Part shown: in pieces, positions 34,936-46,757 of the stretch
Layout: each line of letters opens with the position of its first letter
Position numbering within the stretch: the stretch's first letter is position 1
Source: Quillaja saponaria
Taxonomy: Eukaryota; Streptophyta; Magnoliopsida; Fabales; Quillajaceae
Direction: 5' to 3'
DNA: 64,000 nt
NCBI GenBank assembly: GCA_029379385.1
Contig: CM055618.1
Span: forward strand, 5,838,134-5,902,133
The notes under the pieces: generated by a model
What the model saw: the letters and a program-made list of their open reading frames with translations, nothing else
Told to the model about the DNA's origin: nothing
The model's database searches: none
Program-made: the position numbers and the translations under genes

Positions 34936-34944
34936 CTCTATTTT

Positions 34945-35551
34945 CTTAATACAACTTTTTCATTTAAAAAAATAAAAATAAAAATAAAAAATAAAAACGA
35001 AATGGATTTTTCTTATATACTTCTGGTTAAGAGGGACACAACAATATGTGATAATTTTTCGTAGTTCATTTTTTCTGTTAGTAAGCCAGCGTGGCAAACT
35101 ACTAACTAAATCATCACTTGTTAACTCTTGTCATGCTACCGGCTACTATAGATGGAATTTAACGTTAGGTACTATATAAAGTAATTGGCTGTTGCAACAA
35201 TAAGGATGTTTTTTTTTTTAAAGTTATAAGATAAAAAATTGATTTTTTAAGTAAATTATAATTAAAGACAAAAAAATATAATATAGTTAATATATATTGT
35301 ATACTATATATAAAAGAGGCTTAGGGGCAGAAATTTTTTATTTCTTTTTATACCCTTTAAATTTTTTAAATTTCCATATCCTCTATTTCCGTAAATGCCT
35401 CTTATCCCTTCTTTATTTTTCTGGTTTCTCCTTGATCGGACTCTTTTCCCTTGCCACCATGTTGAGAGTTCTAATGTCAATGAATTTCTCCATCAAGATG
35501 ATTATCAGTGGCATCTTTTACAGCTAACTTATAGTTATCATTTTTGTAGTA
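34945..35551. other. Intergenic between the MULE and the copia element
   Basis: AT-rich, no gene recognised. Open frames such as 35297-35527 have no identifiable domain. Confidence 0.45.
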
Positions 35552-35556
35552 GCATA

Positions 35557-36193
35557 TGTTAGTTAGTATTACAATAATCAATAACAAAAATTACAATTGA
35601 AAATAAATAAATTGCTCTAAATAATAACTAAATTCAAACTTAGTCAAGAAATATGTAGAAGCTGAGATAAGGCACGAATATTTCGTTTTCTTTAAGGCAA
35701 TTCGTGCCACCACAGTAATTACTCAACCGATGTAGAGGTTTCTTGACACGTTACCCCCAGGATACAAATAGTTGAGCTACTACACAGAGCATGTCTCTCA
35801 ATTCTCTGCACAAAAAAGGAGACGAGTTCTCCCTGCCCACACCTTTCTTTGCCCAATGTAAAATATAATATAAAGATGGAATTATAGGAATTGTATGTAT
35901 ATAGTGTTGTATATGAGTATGCAATTAAAAGTGAGAATGTAGGGTATATATAGTTGTAGGATTTGTAACTCTTATATCAATATAATAATTGAATTGTAAC
36001 AATTTAATACAATAAAATGCTGAATTTGAAAAACTCAATCAAGAGTTGTTGTTACAAATTCAAATCAATTGAATTTTTTCTTGTAACTCTATCATTCAAA
36101 ACTTTTTTTGAATTTTGTAACTCCCAAAATTATAATTTCAAAAATCTCATAAACTTCATCATCAATTATAATAATTATTGAAATATAATAACA
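35557..36193 (-). repeat. 3' LTR of the copia element
   Basis: In element orientation it begins TGTTATTATATTTC and ends CTAACTAACA, the usual TG...CA ends. It is highly similar to 40702-41387 but lacks a stretch of about 46 bp. Confidence 0.9.
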
Positions 36194-36789
36194 ATCCCCC
36201 ACTTATTTTAATAACAATTGTAAAAATATATTCTACATAATATTAGGCAAAAATAGGTTACCATGCTTAATGAAAGTAGCAATGCTTTGAACTTTCTCTT
36301 AGCATTTCTATAAAACTTGGTCTAGAGTTAATAGTTATAGTATGGCCTTGAATTATGACTACTTAAAGGATTCAAGAAATGCATATTGCACATAATAGTC
36401 CATGTGCAAATGTTGAACTCATAAGCTAGCACTTTACGGCCTTGTGCTTATCCCAGTTTCATGAGTGTTATAGAGAATTTAGCTTAGTTCTCATAGGAGC
36501 AGCCCCATTCCAACACTCACATAGGTGAAATCCATCAAGAGCTTCTGCAATTTGGGACACTCCACCATAAGAGCTATATATTTCGTTAAGAGTTAAAATA
36601 ACTCAACCTTACATCTCATTGCAGAATAAATACACATATACCATAGGGATAGTCTTGTAAATATATATGCATTTACTTATTTAGTTATGCATCACACCTC
36701 CAACCTACTGTATGATTCATTTTTCCCTTTGATCCTAGCTCTTAGGATCTCTTATCACTAGGTTGTGTATCCTCATAGGTAGTTTCCTA

Positions 36790-39700
36790 CTCTTTAGGCT
36801 TAAGACCCATCCCCATCTACGTACTCTAAATCTTTTCTCTAGCTAAAAATTTTGTCAAAAGATTAGCAAGATTATTATTTGATTTCACATAACTCACACA
36901 AATAGTACCATTATTCAAATATGATCTTATCATATTGTGTTTTTTTTTTTTTTTTATAGATTTGGACTTACCATTATTAAAATGATTTTTACTCTACCAA
37001 TGGTAGCAGTACTATCACAATGAATTAAGATGGGTGTACCTGGTTTTTCCTTAATAGAATTTCTTGTATTAAATCTCTTAACCATGTGGCTTCTTTACTA
37101 GTTGAAGCTAAAGTAAAAAGCTTAGCTTCCATGGTTGACTTAGCATTTATTTGTTGTTTCTTAAATTTCCAACAAATAGAACTACCACCTAAAGTAAAAA
37201 TACAACCACTAGTAGATAAGGAATCACTTGACCAAGTATTTCACCAAACAGCATCAGAATATCCCTCAAGTACAGCTGGGTATTTTTGATAAAATATTCC
37301 ATAATTTTTAGTGCCATTCAAATATTTTATAACACGTTCTGTAGCATGTCCATGCCTAATATTTGGCTTACTTGTAAATCTACCAAGTAATCCTACAGCA
37401 TATGAAATGTCAGGCCTAGTACAATCAGTTAAATAACATAAACTCCCTATTATACTGGCATACTCCTTTTGATTTACAATAAATCTATCATCATACGTGG
37501 GTTCTAAATGAACATTAGATGCAAAATGAGTAGTCACTTGTTTACAATCAACATAATTGTTTTTTTCCAAGATTTTATTTCATAATGTGCTTGATCTAAA
37601 TATATCTCATTATGTTTTCTAGTAATTTTCATGCCAAGAATAACATTAGCTTCACCAAGATCTTTCATATCAAATTTTTTGTGAAGGAAGTTTTTGGTTT
37701 TTTTAACTATATTCAAATTAGAACTAAAAATTAACACATCATCCATATACAAGGTAATAATAACATGAAAATCACCAATAGATTTGTAGTATAAATATTT
37801 ATCCCATTCATTTAATCTAAAACAATTTTCTATCATGCATATATCAAATTTTTCATGCCATTGTTTCGGGCTTATTTCAATCCATATAAGGATTTAGATA
37901 ACTTACAAGCTTTATTTTCTTACCCATTCACAATATACCTTTTAGGTTGATCCATATATATTTCTTCTTCTAAATCTTTATACAAAAAAGGTTTTTTAAC
38001 ATTCATTTGATGTACTAACAAATTATGTATAGAAGCTATAGCAATCAACAATCTAATAGATGTTATTCTAGTAACTGGAGAAAAAATATCAAAGAAGTCT
38101 AGTTTAAATTTTTTTCTAAGAACCCATTTACACCCTGTGGTTTTACAACCTAGAGGTAAATATACTAATTTTCATGTTTTATTAAAGATTAGTGAATCTA
38201 TCTCATTATTTATAGTTTCTTTCCAAAAAAACTAAGTCAGATGATGCTAATGTTTCTTAAAAAGTAATTGTTTTTTTTTTTATCAATATTAAACTAAATA
38301 GTCAGGACCAAAATATGTTTCTATTCTAACTCTATACTCCTTCTTGGTTCCACAAATTCAATATAAGATGAAGGAGTAGAAGAAAAGGTTTTAGAAATAT
38401 TTCTTTTAAAAATTTCTTGGCCCCCATTATTCTTAGTTCTAAAAAGAAATTTGTTTTCATGAAAAATAGCATTAGTTGACTCAATAATCACATTATTATC
38501 AAGATTTAAAAATCTACAAGTAGGACTATTCAAAGTATAACTAAGAAAAAAGTAGAAGCTTGAACACCAATTTTAGATCTTTTTGGATCCGCTATTTTCA
38601 CATAAGCTAAGCACTCCCAAACTTTAAAATAATTCAAGTTTGGTTTGTGATTATTCCAAAACTCAAAAGGTGTTTTATTAGACTCTTTATGTGGAACTCT
38701 ATTCAACAAGTAACAAGCTATTAAAATTGCTTCTCCCTAAAAATTAGAAGGAGCACTAGCATGAACAAGCATAGCATTACACAAATTTATTAAAAGTCCT
38801 ATTTTTTCTTTTAGCTATCCCATTAGAAGCTAGAGAGTGAAGAGGAGTAACTTCATGAACAATTCCTAAAGATTACATAAAATTTCCAAACTCATTTGAT
38901 TCATATTCTCCTCTTCTATCACTACGAAAACTTTTAATTTTTCTTTCAAATTTGTTTTCTACCTGATTTAGAAAAAAATTAAACTATTCAAAAACATCAC
39001 TTTTATCTTTCATCAAATACACATAAGCATATTTTGGGAAATCATCTATAAAAGTAATAAAATATCTATTTCCTCCACGAGTTATCTCCTTCAAATTCAC
39101 AAATATCAGTATGAATCAAATCTAAAAGTTCAGAAAATCTTTTGACACTTTTGTGAGGTTCTCTAGTAATTTTTGTCAAACTACAAAAACCACATTTTTA
39201 AAAATTTCTAACTAATTTTTGAATTAATCCTAAGTTACTCATCCTTTGAACATATTTACTATTCAAATGACATAAACGTTCATGCCATATGTTAGTAGAA
39301 GAAAGCATATAAACAGAAGTAGAAGGCATTTTATTCATATCAATATTCATCTTCAACATACCATCACAAGCATAACCTTTACCCACAAAGTTTTCACCTT
39401 TGGTGATAACATATTGGTCAGAATTAATAGTTTGATTGAAGCCTGCTTTGTTGAGAAGAAAAGAAGACAGAAGATTTTTTCTCATATGAGGTGTATAAAG
39501 AACATTGATAAGTTTAAGAACACGCCCAGATGTGATATTTATTTCTACCTCACCTTCACCCAAAACTAAGGTAGTGTGGAAGTCACCAAGCATCACTTCT
39601 TTTAGCTCATCATAAGGTACATATTTTTTGAACCAATTTTTTTCATAGTAGACATGCCTAGTGGCACCTAAATCTGCCCACCAACCCTTAGACCTTCCAA

Positions 39701-40673
39701 TCATATTTATTTTAATGATCATCGCCACAAGTGGCTCCTCGGCAATGTTGGCTTAAGGAATTGGCCTATGTTTCCAGAATTTACAAACTCTGGCAGTATG
39801 TCCAGGCTTGTCGCATACATAGCATGCTTCACCAAAGGGTCTGAAAGGTGGTCCTTGATTTTTGATGCTATTAGTAACATAACCTCTATTTTGGTGAAGA
39901 TTTTTAAAAGATTTCTTCATATGCTTACTCTTTGGCTTCAGTTGTGCATTATTTTTCATGTTCTAACCTTTGAAAAGATTACCATTAGTTCCAAGAACAT
40001 TTACCTTGAAATTGGACTTACCATTCCCATTATGTGTGATAATCAAATCTTGACTTCTAGCTTCCTCCTCAACACGGATGCGAATAATGAGACTTTCCAA
40101 TCTTGTCTCCTTTTGCTTAAGCTTTTTGGAACTTCTTTCATGTAGAAGGAAGTTTGTCAATGATTATAGCAAGTAGAAGATTATCATCAATCCAGATGCT
40201 TTCGGATCTCACTTCATGTGCTACCATTTGAAATTCTTGAGTTTGTTCAACAATAGACCGATCATCCACTATTTGATAGCAAAAAAATTTGCTAGCAACA
40301 TATTCTTTACTCCAGCCTCTTCAATGTCATATTTTTTCTGCAAGGCTTTCCAAATCTTTTTTGCAGTATTATAAGTATGCTTATAATAATCATAAAATTC
40401 GTCAGCCAAGTGATTCAGAAGATAGTAACGACAATTATATTCCATTTTCCCATTTTTCAGGTTTTTTTTATGTTTTTTCTTTTCATCATCTGACATACCA
40501 TCAATTGAAACTTTATGAGGATTCTTCTCAATTAGAACATAGGATACCTTTAGTGGATTGAGATAGAACAACACATTTCCTTTCCATCCCTTGAAGTGAA
40601 CTCCTTTGAAGCAAAATGGTTTGTTCAAGGCACCAACACCTCCCTCATTCTTGACTCCAATAACAGGTTCCAT
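36790..40673 (-). pseudogene. gag-pol remnant of the copia element
   Basis: Gag starts at 40673 ([32 protein letters not shown]) and has a CCHC zinc knuckle (CYVCDKPGHTARVC) at about 39850. The protease site at about 39690 reads [11 protein letters not shown], where copia proteases have Asp-Ser-Gly, so Ser is Leu. The pre-integrase region has [14 protein letters not shown] near 39290. RT appears at 37836-37534 with an intact YMDDVLIF, then GSLCYLTDCTRPDISYAVG, and RNase H with GYSDAVW and a broken tail. The end near 36790 has NNLANLLTKFLAREKI. Stops and frameshifts occur throughout, so no product is expected. Confidence 0.85.
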
Positions 40674-40701
40674 TTTATTTTTTTAACTAATTGTCTTAAA
40701 T

Positions 40702-41387
40702 TGTTAGTTAGTATTACAATAATCAATAACAAAAATTACAATAAAAAATAAATAAATTGTTGTAAATAAATAATTAAATTCAAACTTAGTCATGAAATAT
40801 GTAGAGGCTGAGATGAGGCACAGATATGTCGATTTCTTTAAGATAATTCGTGCTACGACAGTGATTACTCAACCGATGCAGAGGTTTCTTGACACGTTGC
40901 CCGCAGGATACAACAGCTCATCTACTATACAAAATATGTCTCTCAATTCTCTGCACAAAAAAGGAGACGAGTTCTCCCTACCCACAACTTTCTTTGCCCA
41001 ATGTAAAATAGAATATAAAGATGGAATTATAAGAATTGTATGTATATAGTGTTGTATATGAGTATGCAATTAAAAGTGAGAATTTAGGGTATATATAGTT
41101 GTAGGATTTGTAACTCTTATATCAATATAATAATTGAAATGAATAGGGAATTAAATGATATAAGTTACAAAATCAAATATTGAATTATAACAATTTAATG
41201 CAATAAAATGCTGAATTTTAAAAACTCAATTAAGAGTTGTGGTTACAAATTCAAATCAATTGAATTTTTTCTTGTAACTTTATCATTGAAAACTTTTTTT
41301 GAATTTTATAACTCCCAAAATTATAATTTCAAAATATGTCTCATAAACTCTATCCTTAATTATAATAATTATTGAAATATCATAATA
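40702..41387 (-). repeat. 5' LTR of the copia element
   Basis: It matches the 3' LTR across its length, with an additional stretch of about 46 bp at 41135-41180. The outermost TG, present in the 3' LTR, appears lost at the tip. Short open frames within both LTRs are shared and are not taken as genes. Confidence 0.9.
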
Positions 41388-41392
41388 GCATA

Positions 41393-42225
41393 TGTAGCTT
41401 GCTTCTCTTCTTTTGTTTCTTTATTAGCTCATAGTTATTGTTGTCATTATATGAAAGAAGATTCATGATAACTGACCCCTAGCATGGGGTCTCTTCTTTT
41501 ACTTCTCTTATTTTGTTTCTTTATTAGCCCATAGTTACCTAACATATTGTAACATAATTTATTGTGTCATGATGTGCATGCAACTTATATGCATAATTTA
41601 TTCAATAAGTAACCAGATTGTCAGTTGCTTATTGTATTTCTAGAATCCCAAGTGCTTGATGTGTATATAGATAATATATATATATATATATATATATTGT
41701 TAATGTCAGATTTTTCCAAGCTAAAAACCTGGCGAGATAGTCTCCTCAATGCCTTCTCCTACATTCATTCTTTAGTAAACCTGCAGAGGTGATCCTAGAG
41801 ACTTGTCAGAACTCTGAAGCTCAAGTCAGTATATAGAGAGATAAGGGAAGAGCTATAAAAATAAGTATAGAGAGAAGGAGTTAAAGAGAGAGTGAACTAA
41901 AGTGTGAGTAATTGTATTTGTAGGGTCTTTGTTGGGCCTGGGTTTGTTGGGCTTGAGTTAATATTTGTATTATGTTGGTGTTTATATGACTTAACCTGTC
42001 ACCATTACCATTTGGAGTGCACTGTGGAGTCACCCAATTCCACATGAAAAGTATAAAACTTGCTATCTCTTTCTAGCACATGTTCATTGTCTCAGCCTCA
42101 CCATTGTAGCATCACCTTGATTTTCCTTTTGGTGCTAATGAAATTAAAGCCCAATTTTTTCCTCATATGTTCCTACTTATTTAAATTTTTCCTCATATGT
42201 TCCTACTTATTTATTGTTTTTGCAG
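41393..42225. other. Flank of host gene fragment, no exon found
   Basis: It contains a TA microsatellite at about 41676-41697 and AT-rich sequence. No upstream exon of the following membrane-protein fragment could be identified. Confidence 0.4.
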
Positions 42226-42756
42226 CATCACAACTGCAGTTATACTTGGAGTTATATATGGAATTGCCAACAACTATCAACCTCTCCGGGAAGACTTTCT
42301 GAGATATGGTATGTTCATTTTAATATTTTTCATATTTATTTAGGATCAAAAGGTCATATTATATGTTTTGTTTGCCTGCATCTTACCTCACTTTCTTTTC
42401 CTTAGGAATTATGATTAATTTCATTACATTTATAAGTTATTTTTTGATTTACAATTTGTACAACCAGTTTGTGCCTCAAATCTTATCATGATTTACCAGC
42501 TTGTGTTACTATGGCATTGCAACTCAAAGGTGTAAGGATATATATATTTTTTTTGTAATATTCAAACATCTAGAAACTGGAAGCAGGATCCATCACTTTA
42601 TCTAATATGAAATATATTTCTGATTTGAGAGAGCCTTTCAATCTTAAAACAAGGTGGCTCTTGTGGGCAAGTGTTGGTCTTGTCGGTGCTGTAGTAGCCA
42701 TTGCACTAACAGGAACTGCCATGTCCTTGTTTAATGGTGAGAGTCCAAAAAGAAAG
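42226..42756 (+). pseudogene. Two exons of a membrane protein, possibly CPBP/CAAX-type protease
   Basis: Exon A (42226-42308) follows TTTTTGCAG and ends before GTATGT; it reads ITTAVILGVIYGIANNYQPL and REDFLRY. Exon B (42632-42756) follows an AG and ends before GTCAGT; it reads EPFNLKTRWLLWASVGLVGA and VVAIALTGTAMSLFNGESPK. The phases join to one Glu codon. Two hydrophobic segments are present. The second part reminds me of the N-terminal membrane region of plastid CPBP (CAAX-like) proteases, but the catalytic part is absent here. Upstream and downstream exons were not found; the downstream intron is followed by a retroelement. It may be a fragment or a gene with very long introns. Confidence 0.45.
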
Positions 42757-43454
42757 GTCAGTTTCTGATTAGAGAACCATCCTATATTTGCAAGAATATA
42801 TTATTTTCACATTGTGCAATAGATATGAAGAAATTGACCCGGATAATAATTATGTTAGCACATGATTATTTAAGTGTACTTTATGATTTTTCTCTCTGAC
42901 TTGTTTTGATATAATTAGAGAGTTATAAAACTATTAGAATTCAACATTATTTAAACTTGTTTAAAATAATTAAATGTAGAATGATATTATGAAGGAGGGG
43001 TCAAGATAAATTGACAAAACATAATTGCTTAATCTCAAAAGATTTGAATATAGAAGTTTTTGAGGGGACTCGGGATAGAGATAAGTCTTTTATTTAAGTT
43101 ATAGTATTTAGACACTTTGTATTTGCTCTCTAGTAATAATTTAATTTATTAATTAATATTAATATATACATGATGCCAATAATTTAATATTAATTAAAAA
43201 ATTAAAAAATTCTAATTATTATAATAATTGTATTTCTAATTAAGTTCTAATAGTTTTAGAACTGTTTAATTTACTTATTAGTATAATTGGTGGCATAATA
43301 TTAATTATCAAATTAAAACTATTGATTTTTTTGTGAATTTTGCCTCCATTTATAATCTGTTAGTTTATTCATGCACTTGCTCCTCCTTATTTTTCTGTAA
43401 TTATGCGAAAGTATTTCAGTTGTAATTATTGCTTTAATGTTATCTTTTTTTTTT
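42757..43454. other. AT-rich intron-like stretch
   Basis: Follows the donor of the membrane-protein exon. No coding region seen. Confidence 0.4.
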
Positions 43455-43459
43455 ATTAT

Positions 43460-43682
43460 TGTTAATATAAATATTAACTTAGGCCCAATAAGCCCCGGTC
43501 CACCAAAGGCCCTACAAATACAAGTTTTACACTCTCTAAAAAGGTTAACTCTCTCTACACTTAAACTTTCCCTTTATCTATCTAAGATTGACTTGAGCTT
43601 CGGAGTACTCCCTATAAGTCTCTAGCTCTCCAACCCAGCTCTCCAGCCCAACTCTCCAGTTCGGACAAATTCAACATTAGCA
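43460..43682 (+). repeat. Left LTR of the short-LTR element
   Basis: It shares GCCCAATAAGCCC and CTACAAATACAAGTTTTACA with the right LTR, including a CTCTCCAGC-type repeat near its end. That repeat has fewer units than in the right LTR. Confidence 0.85.
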
Positions 43683-44189
43683 TTGGCGTCGTCTGTGGAA
43701 AAATTCATATAATTTGAATTTTGACTTCCACACATCTTTCCAGCTCGTCAACCTAGCCAACGGCTCAAACACAAACTCTCATCACTCCTTTCGGAGCTTC
43801 CTCACACCACGCCCAACTCTCCTTCCTTTTGTTCCAAATTCGCCTTCTCGACACCCAAAAATGCTCATCTTTCACACCCGAGTCAACTTGGCTTCCGTTC
43901 TTGCTTTGCTCTCCATGCCTTTGTCCTCTACCACTCTGCCTTGTATGCACGAATCAGAATGTGTCCCAAACCAACCAGGTCGGCCCATCACATTATTAAT
44001 CCCCAGCTCACCCCCAAGTCTCCCACCTCATTCCACCTATCGACCCGTTCTAGCAAATCTCTCACATTCACCAGATTCTTCACCCTTTGCTGCCAAGCAC
44101 CGATGAAACAATGTTTGAATAGTTGTGGGAAATCGAAAATCAGCAGGTGCTGTTTTGAGCTCAACCTCCGCCATTGCCGACGCGCACCT

Positions 44190-44540
44190 GCCACCATCAA
44201 CACAGGTCGCCCAGAATTCCTGCCAGCAACACAGGTCGCCATGCTGAGGCGCGCACCTGCCACCAGCAACACAGGTCCCCCCAAGCTCCTGCCAGCAACA
44301 CAGGTCTCCCTCCCGCAGAGCTCCTGCCAACCGAGCTGAATACAGGTCGCCCGCCCGCCGTTCTCCTGCCAGCTGAATGTAGGTCGCCTGTTCGCGGACC
44401 TCCTGCCAGCCGAATACAAGTCGCCCGCCCGCCGACCTCCTGCCAGCTGAATGCAGGTCGCCCGTCCGCCGACCTCCTGCCAGCCGAATGCGGGTCGCCC
44501 GCCCGCCTAGCTCCTGCAGCCGATGCAGGTCGTCTGCCCG
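44190..44540. repeat. GC-rich tandem array, unit about 38 bp
   Basis: Units of about 30-40 bp contain CAGGTCGCC or close variants followed by CTCCTGCCAGC, repeated about ten times. Open frames here on both strands reflect the repeat and lack stops for that reason; I do not take them as genes. Confidence 0.8.
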
Positions 44541-45612
44541 CCGAGGCACATCTGCCAAAGCTGCCTTCCTGCTGGAGTTATCACCGCCTCCACAGCAGGT
44601 AGTCTGCTTGCAGGTATTCACACCAGATCTAGGAGAATGCCCAAACGGTTCTGCTTGGACTTCAGCCCAAATCGCCCCAATACATCAACGCCTGTTTAGA
44701 TCGGGCCAGAACACAGGCCGCCAAGAACCAGCTCGAGCCCAGTGTATAGGATGCTTCAATAGCTCCCATCTCAGCCCAGAAGCCTAAAACTTTTATATTT
44801 TGTGAAAAATGTCCAAATGATTTGAATACTTACATTACGGCCCAATTATTTTTATAAATTTACAACTTTGGCCCAATATATTATTTATTTTTCATAATCT
44901 CTCATATCTCTTGGTAATTACGTAAGTGGCCAGAAACTTTAGTAATCTACAGAGTTACTATGTACTATTTCGTATCTTTCGAATATGCCCCTAACATTTA
45001 TATTATTTTCCCAAAAGATTCAAACTAATTGCATAATAGTCCACAGGCTTTTAAATTATCATATAATTGACCGAAGTAATTCTAGAAAATTATATATAGG
45101 CCCTAAAATTCTTTAAATGGCCTAAAAAAATTATAAATTTTACACAAATTGCTTGCAAACTTATATGTTCTTATAGAAACTCCTGTTAAATGTATATCTT
45201 CATGTAAATCTGCTAGAATCGAATGCTCAGCTTAATTTATATTCACTTAATTATTGGATTACATGTTCATCAATAACAAAAATATTCCAAGTCTTGAAAA
45301 TATTATAAGGTCACCACAAAAGTGACCCGGTCACTCCCTTGACAAAATAATGGGCGTCTTAAGGTATAGTGGACCAATAATTCACCTCGCCTATATCTTG
45401 CACTTTGTAGTAGGATAAAAATGATAATTACAATGCAACTATATCTTTGACATATTATTGTATATTCAGAAAGCATATTATTACATGTTCACCATCACAT
45501 GTGGCTAATGAATTTTTCTGTTGAGATCGGTCGTTTGACCACAGTTGCAAGAAATTTCTGCAGGTGAAGTTGAAAGGGAGAGGCATAGCCCCCCCAAAAC
45601 CAATCAAAAAGA

Positions 45613-46178
45613 AGATCTCCAAACCCGGGCGCGGTTGAGGTTCACCTGGTCGATTCAACGACCCTGACAGGGAACTCGACCCCCCGGTGCTCGCGGCCAG
45701 GCACGCGAGGCCGCCAGGTTTTCACCCGCGGTCCGAACCTCCGCTGAGTCTCCAAGATCTCCAAAACTCGGGCGTGGTTGAGGTTCACCTGGTCGATTCA
45801 ACGACCTTGACAGGGAACTCGACCCCCGATGCTCACGGTGAGGCACGCGAGGCCTCCAGGTTTTCACCTGCAGTCCAAGCCTCTGCCGAGTCTCTAAGAT
45901 CTCCAAAACCCGGGCGCGGTTGAGGTTCACCTGGTCGATTCAACGACCCTGACAGGGAACTCGACCCCCCGGTGCTCGAGGTCAGGCACGCGATGCCACC
46001 AGGTTTTTACCCGTGGTCCGAGCCTCCACCGAGTCTCCAAGATCTCCAAAACCCTGGTGCGGTTGAGGTTCACCTGGTCAATTCAATGACCCTGACAAGG
46101 AACTCGACCCCCCGATGCTCGCGGTCAGGCACACGAGGCCGCTAGGTTTTCACTCGCGGTCCGAGCCTCCGCCGAGTT
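45613..46178. repeat. Tandem array, unit about 142 bp, about four copies
   Basis: The word AGATCTCC recurs at 45613, 45755, 45897 (variant) and 46040, each followed by a similar segment containing GGTTGAGGTTCACCTGGTC and CTCGACCCCC. Units differ by scattered, mostly transition-type changes. Confidence 0.85.
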
Positions 46179-46505
46179 CACCCGCAAAAGGTTTGCACTC
46201 AGATATTTAACTCTCCAAAGGTGGACTCTAGTACTACATGACTTTTTTAATCATAAAGCATATTGTTTTACCTTTATATGTGCCTAACAAATTTTCTTTT
46301 GAGATCGATTGTTTAACTATAGTTGCAAAGAAATTTCACAGTCCAAGACAAAGGAAGTTAGAGCTACGAGCTCACCCCGACGTTGTAAGGCTTGGAGCTA
46401 AAAGCTCGTCCGCTAAGAAAAAAACTCAATTGACACTGGTTTTGCCCTTAGTTGACTTCAAGTCCGAGTCACTTCATTCCTCGAACTTGTTTTTGGGGGG
46501 ACTTG

Positions 46506-46752
46506 TGTTAATACAAATATTAACTTAGGCCCAATAAGCCCAGGCCCACCAAAGGCCCTACAAATACAAGTTTTACACTCTCCAAAAAGGTTAACTCTCT
46601 CTACACTTAAACTTTCCCTTTATCTATCTAAAACTGACTTGAGCTTCGGAGTACTCCCTGCAGGTCTCCAGCTCTCCAGCCCTCCAGCTCTCCAGCCCAA
46701 CTCTCCAGCTCTCCAGCCTAGCTCTCCAACTCGGACAAATCCAACATTAACA
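46506..46752 (+). repeat. Right LTR of the short-LTR element
   Basis: It is the partner of 43460-43682. It is longer because of extra CTCTCCAGC/CCTCCAGC units. The TSD follows directly. Confidence 0.85.
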
Positions 46753-46757
46753 ATTAT

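Larger units (their letters stand above)
35557..41387 (-). mobile_element. Full-length Ty1/copia retrotransposon, decayed
   Basis: Two direct repeats bound the element: 35557-36193 and 40702-41387. The 5-bp sequence GCATA lies immediately outside both (35552-35556 and 41388-41392), a TSD that shows the element inserted as one unit. Between the LTRs, the minus strand gives gag, protease, integrase, RT and RNase H in copia order. A polypurine tract (AAGTGGGGGAT in element orientation) abuts the 3' LTR near 36194. Many stops interrupt the coding region. Confidence 0.9.
43460..46752 (+). mobile_element. Short-LTR non-autonomous retroelement with GC-rich tandem arrays
   Basis: Direct repeats at 43460-43682 and 46506-46752 begin TGTTAATA and end ACATTAGCA or ACATTAACA. 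ATTAT flanks both sides (43455-43459 and 46753-46757). Immediately inside the left LTR is TTGGCGTCGTCTGTGG, like the primer-binding region seen inside many plant gypsy LTRs. A purine-rich tract (TTTTTGGGGGGACTTG) precedes the right LTR. No gag or pol motif is found; the interior holds two GC-rich tandem arrays in an otherwise AT-rich window. By size and content it is a TRIM/LARD-type element. Confidence 0.8.

Noticed and set aside
40792..41069. Open frames on both strands in the 5' LTR of the copia element
   Set aside because: The LTR is non-coding; the same frame is broken in the other LTR.
43714..44787. Several overlapping open frames on both strands (Pro/Ser/Arg-rich)
   Set aside because: They arise from the GC-rich repeat, have no domain, and overlap in three or more frames.
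45655..45930. Open frames with repeated RPGLE/GEPQPRP-type segments
   Set aside because: They lie within the 142-bp array and repeat with it; no start, promoter or domain.
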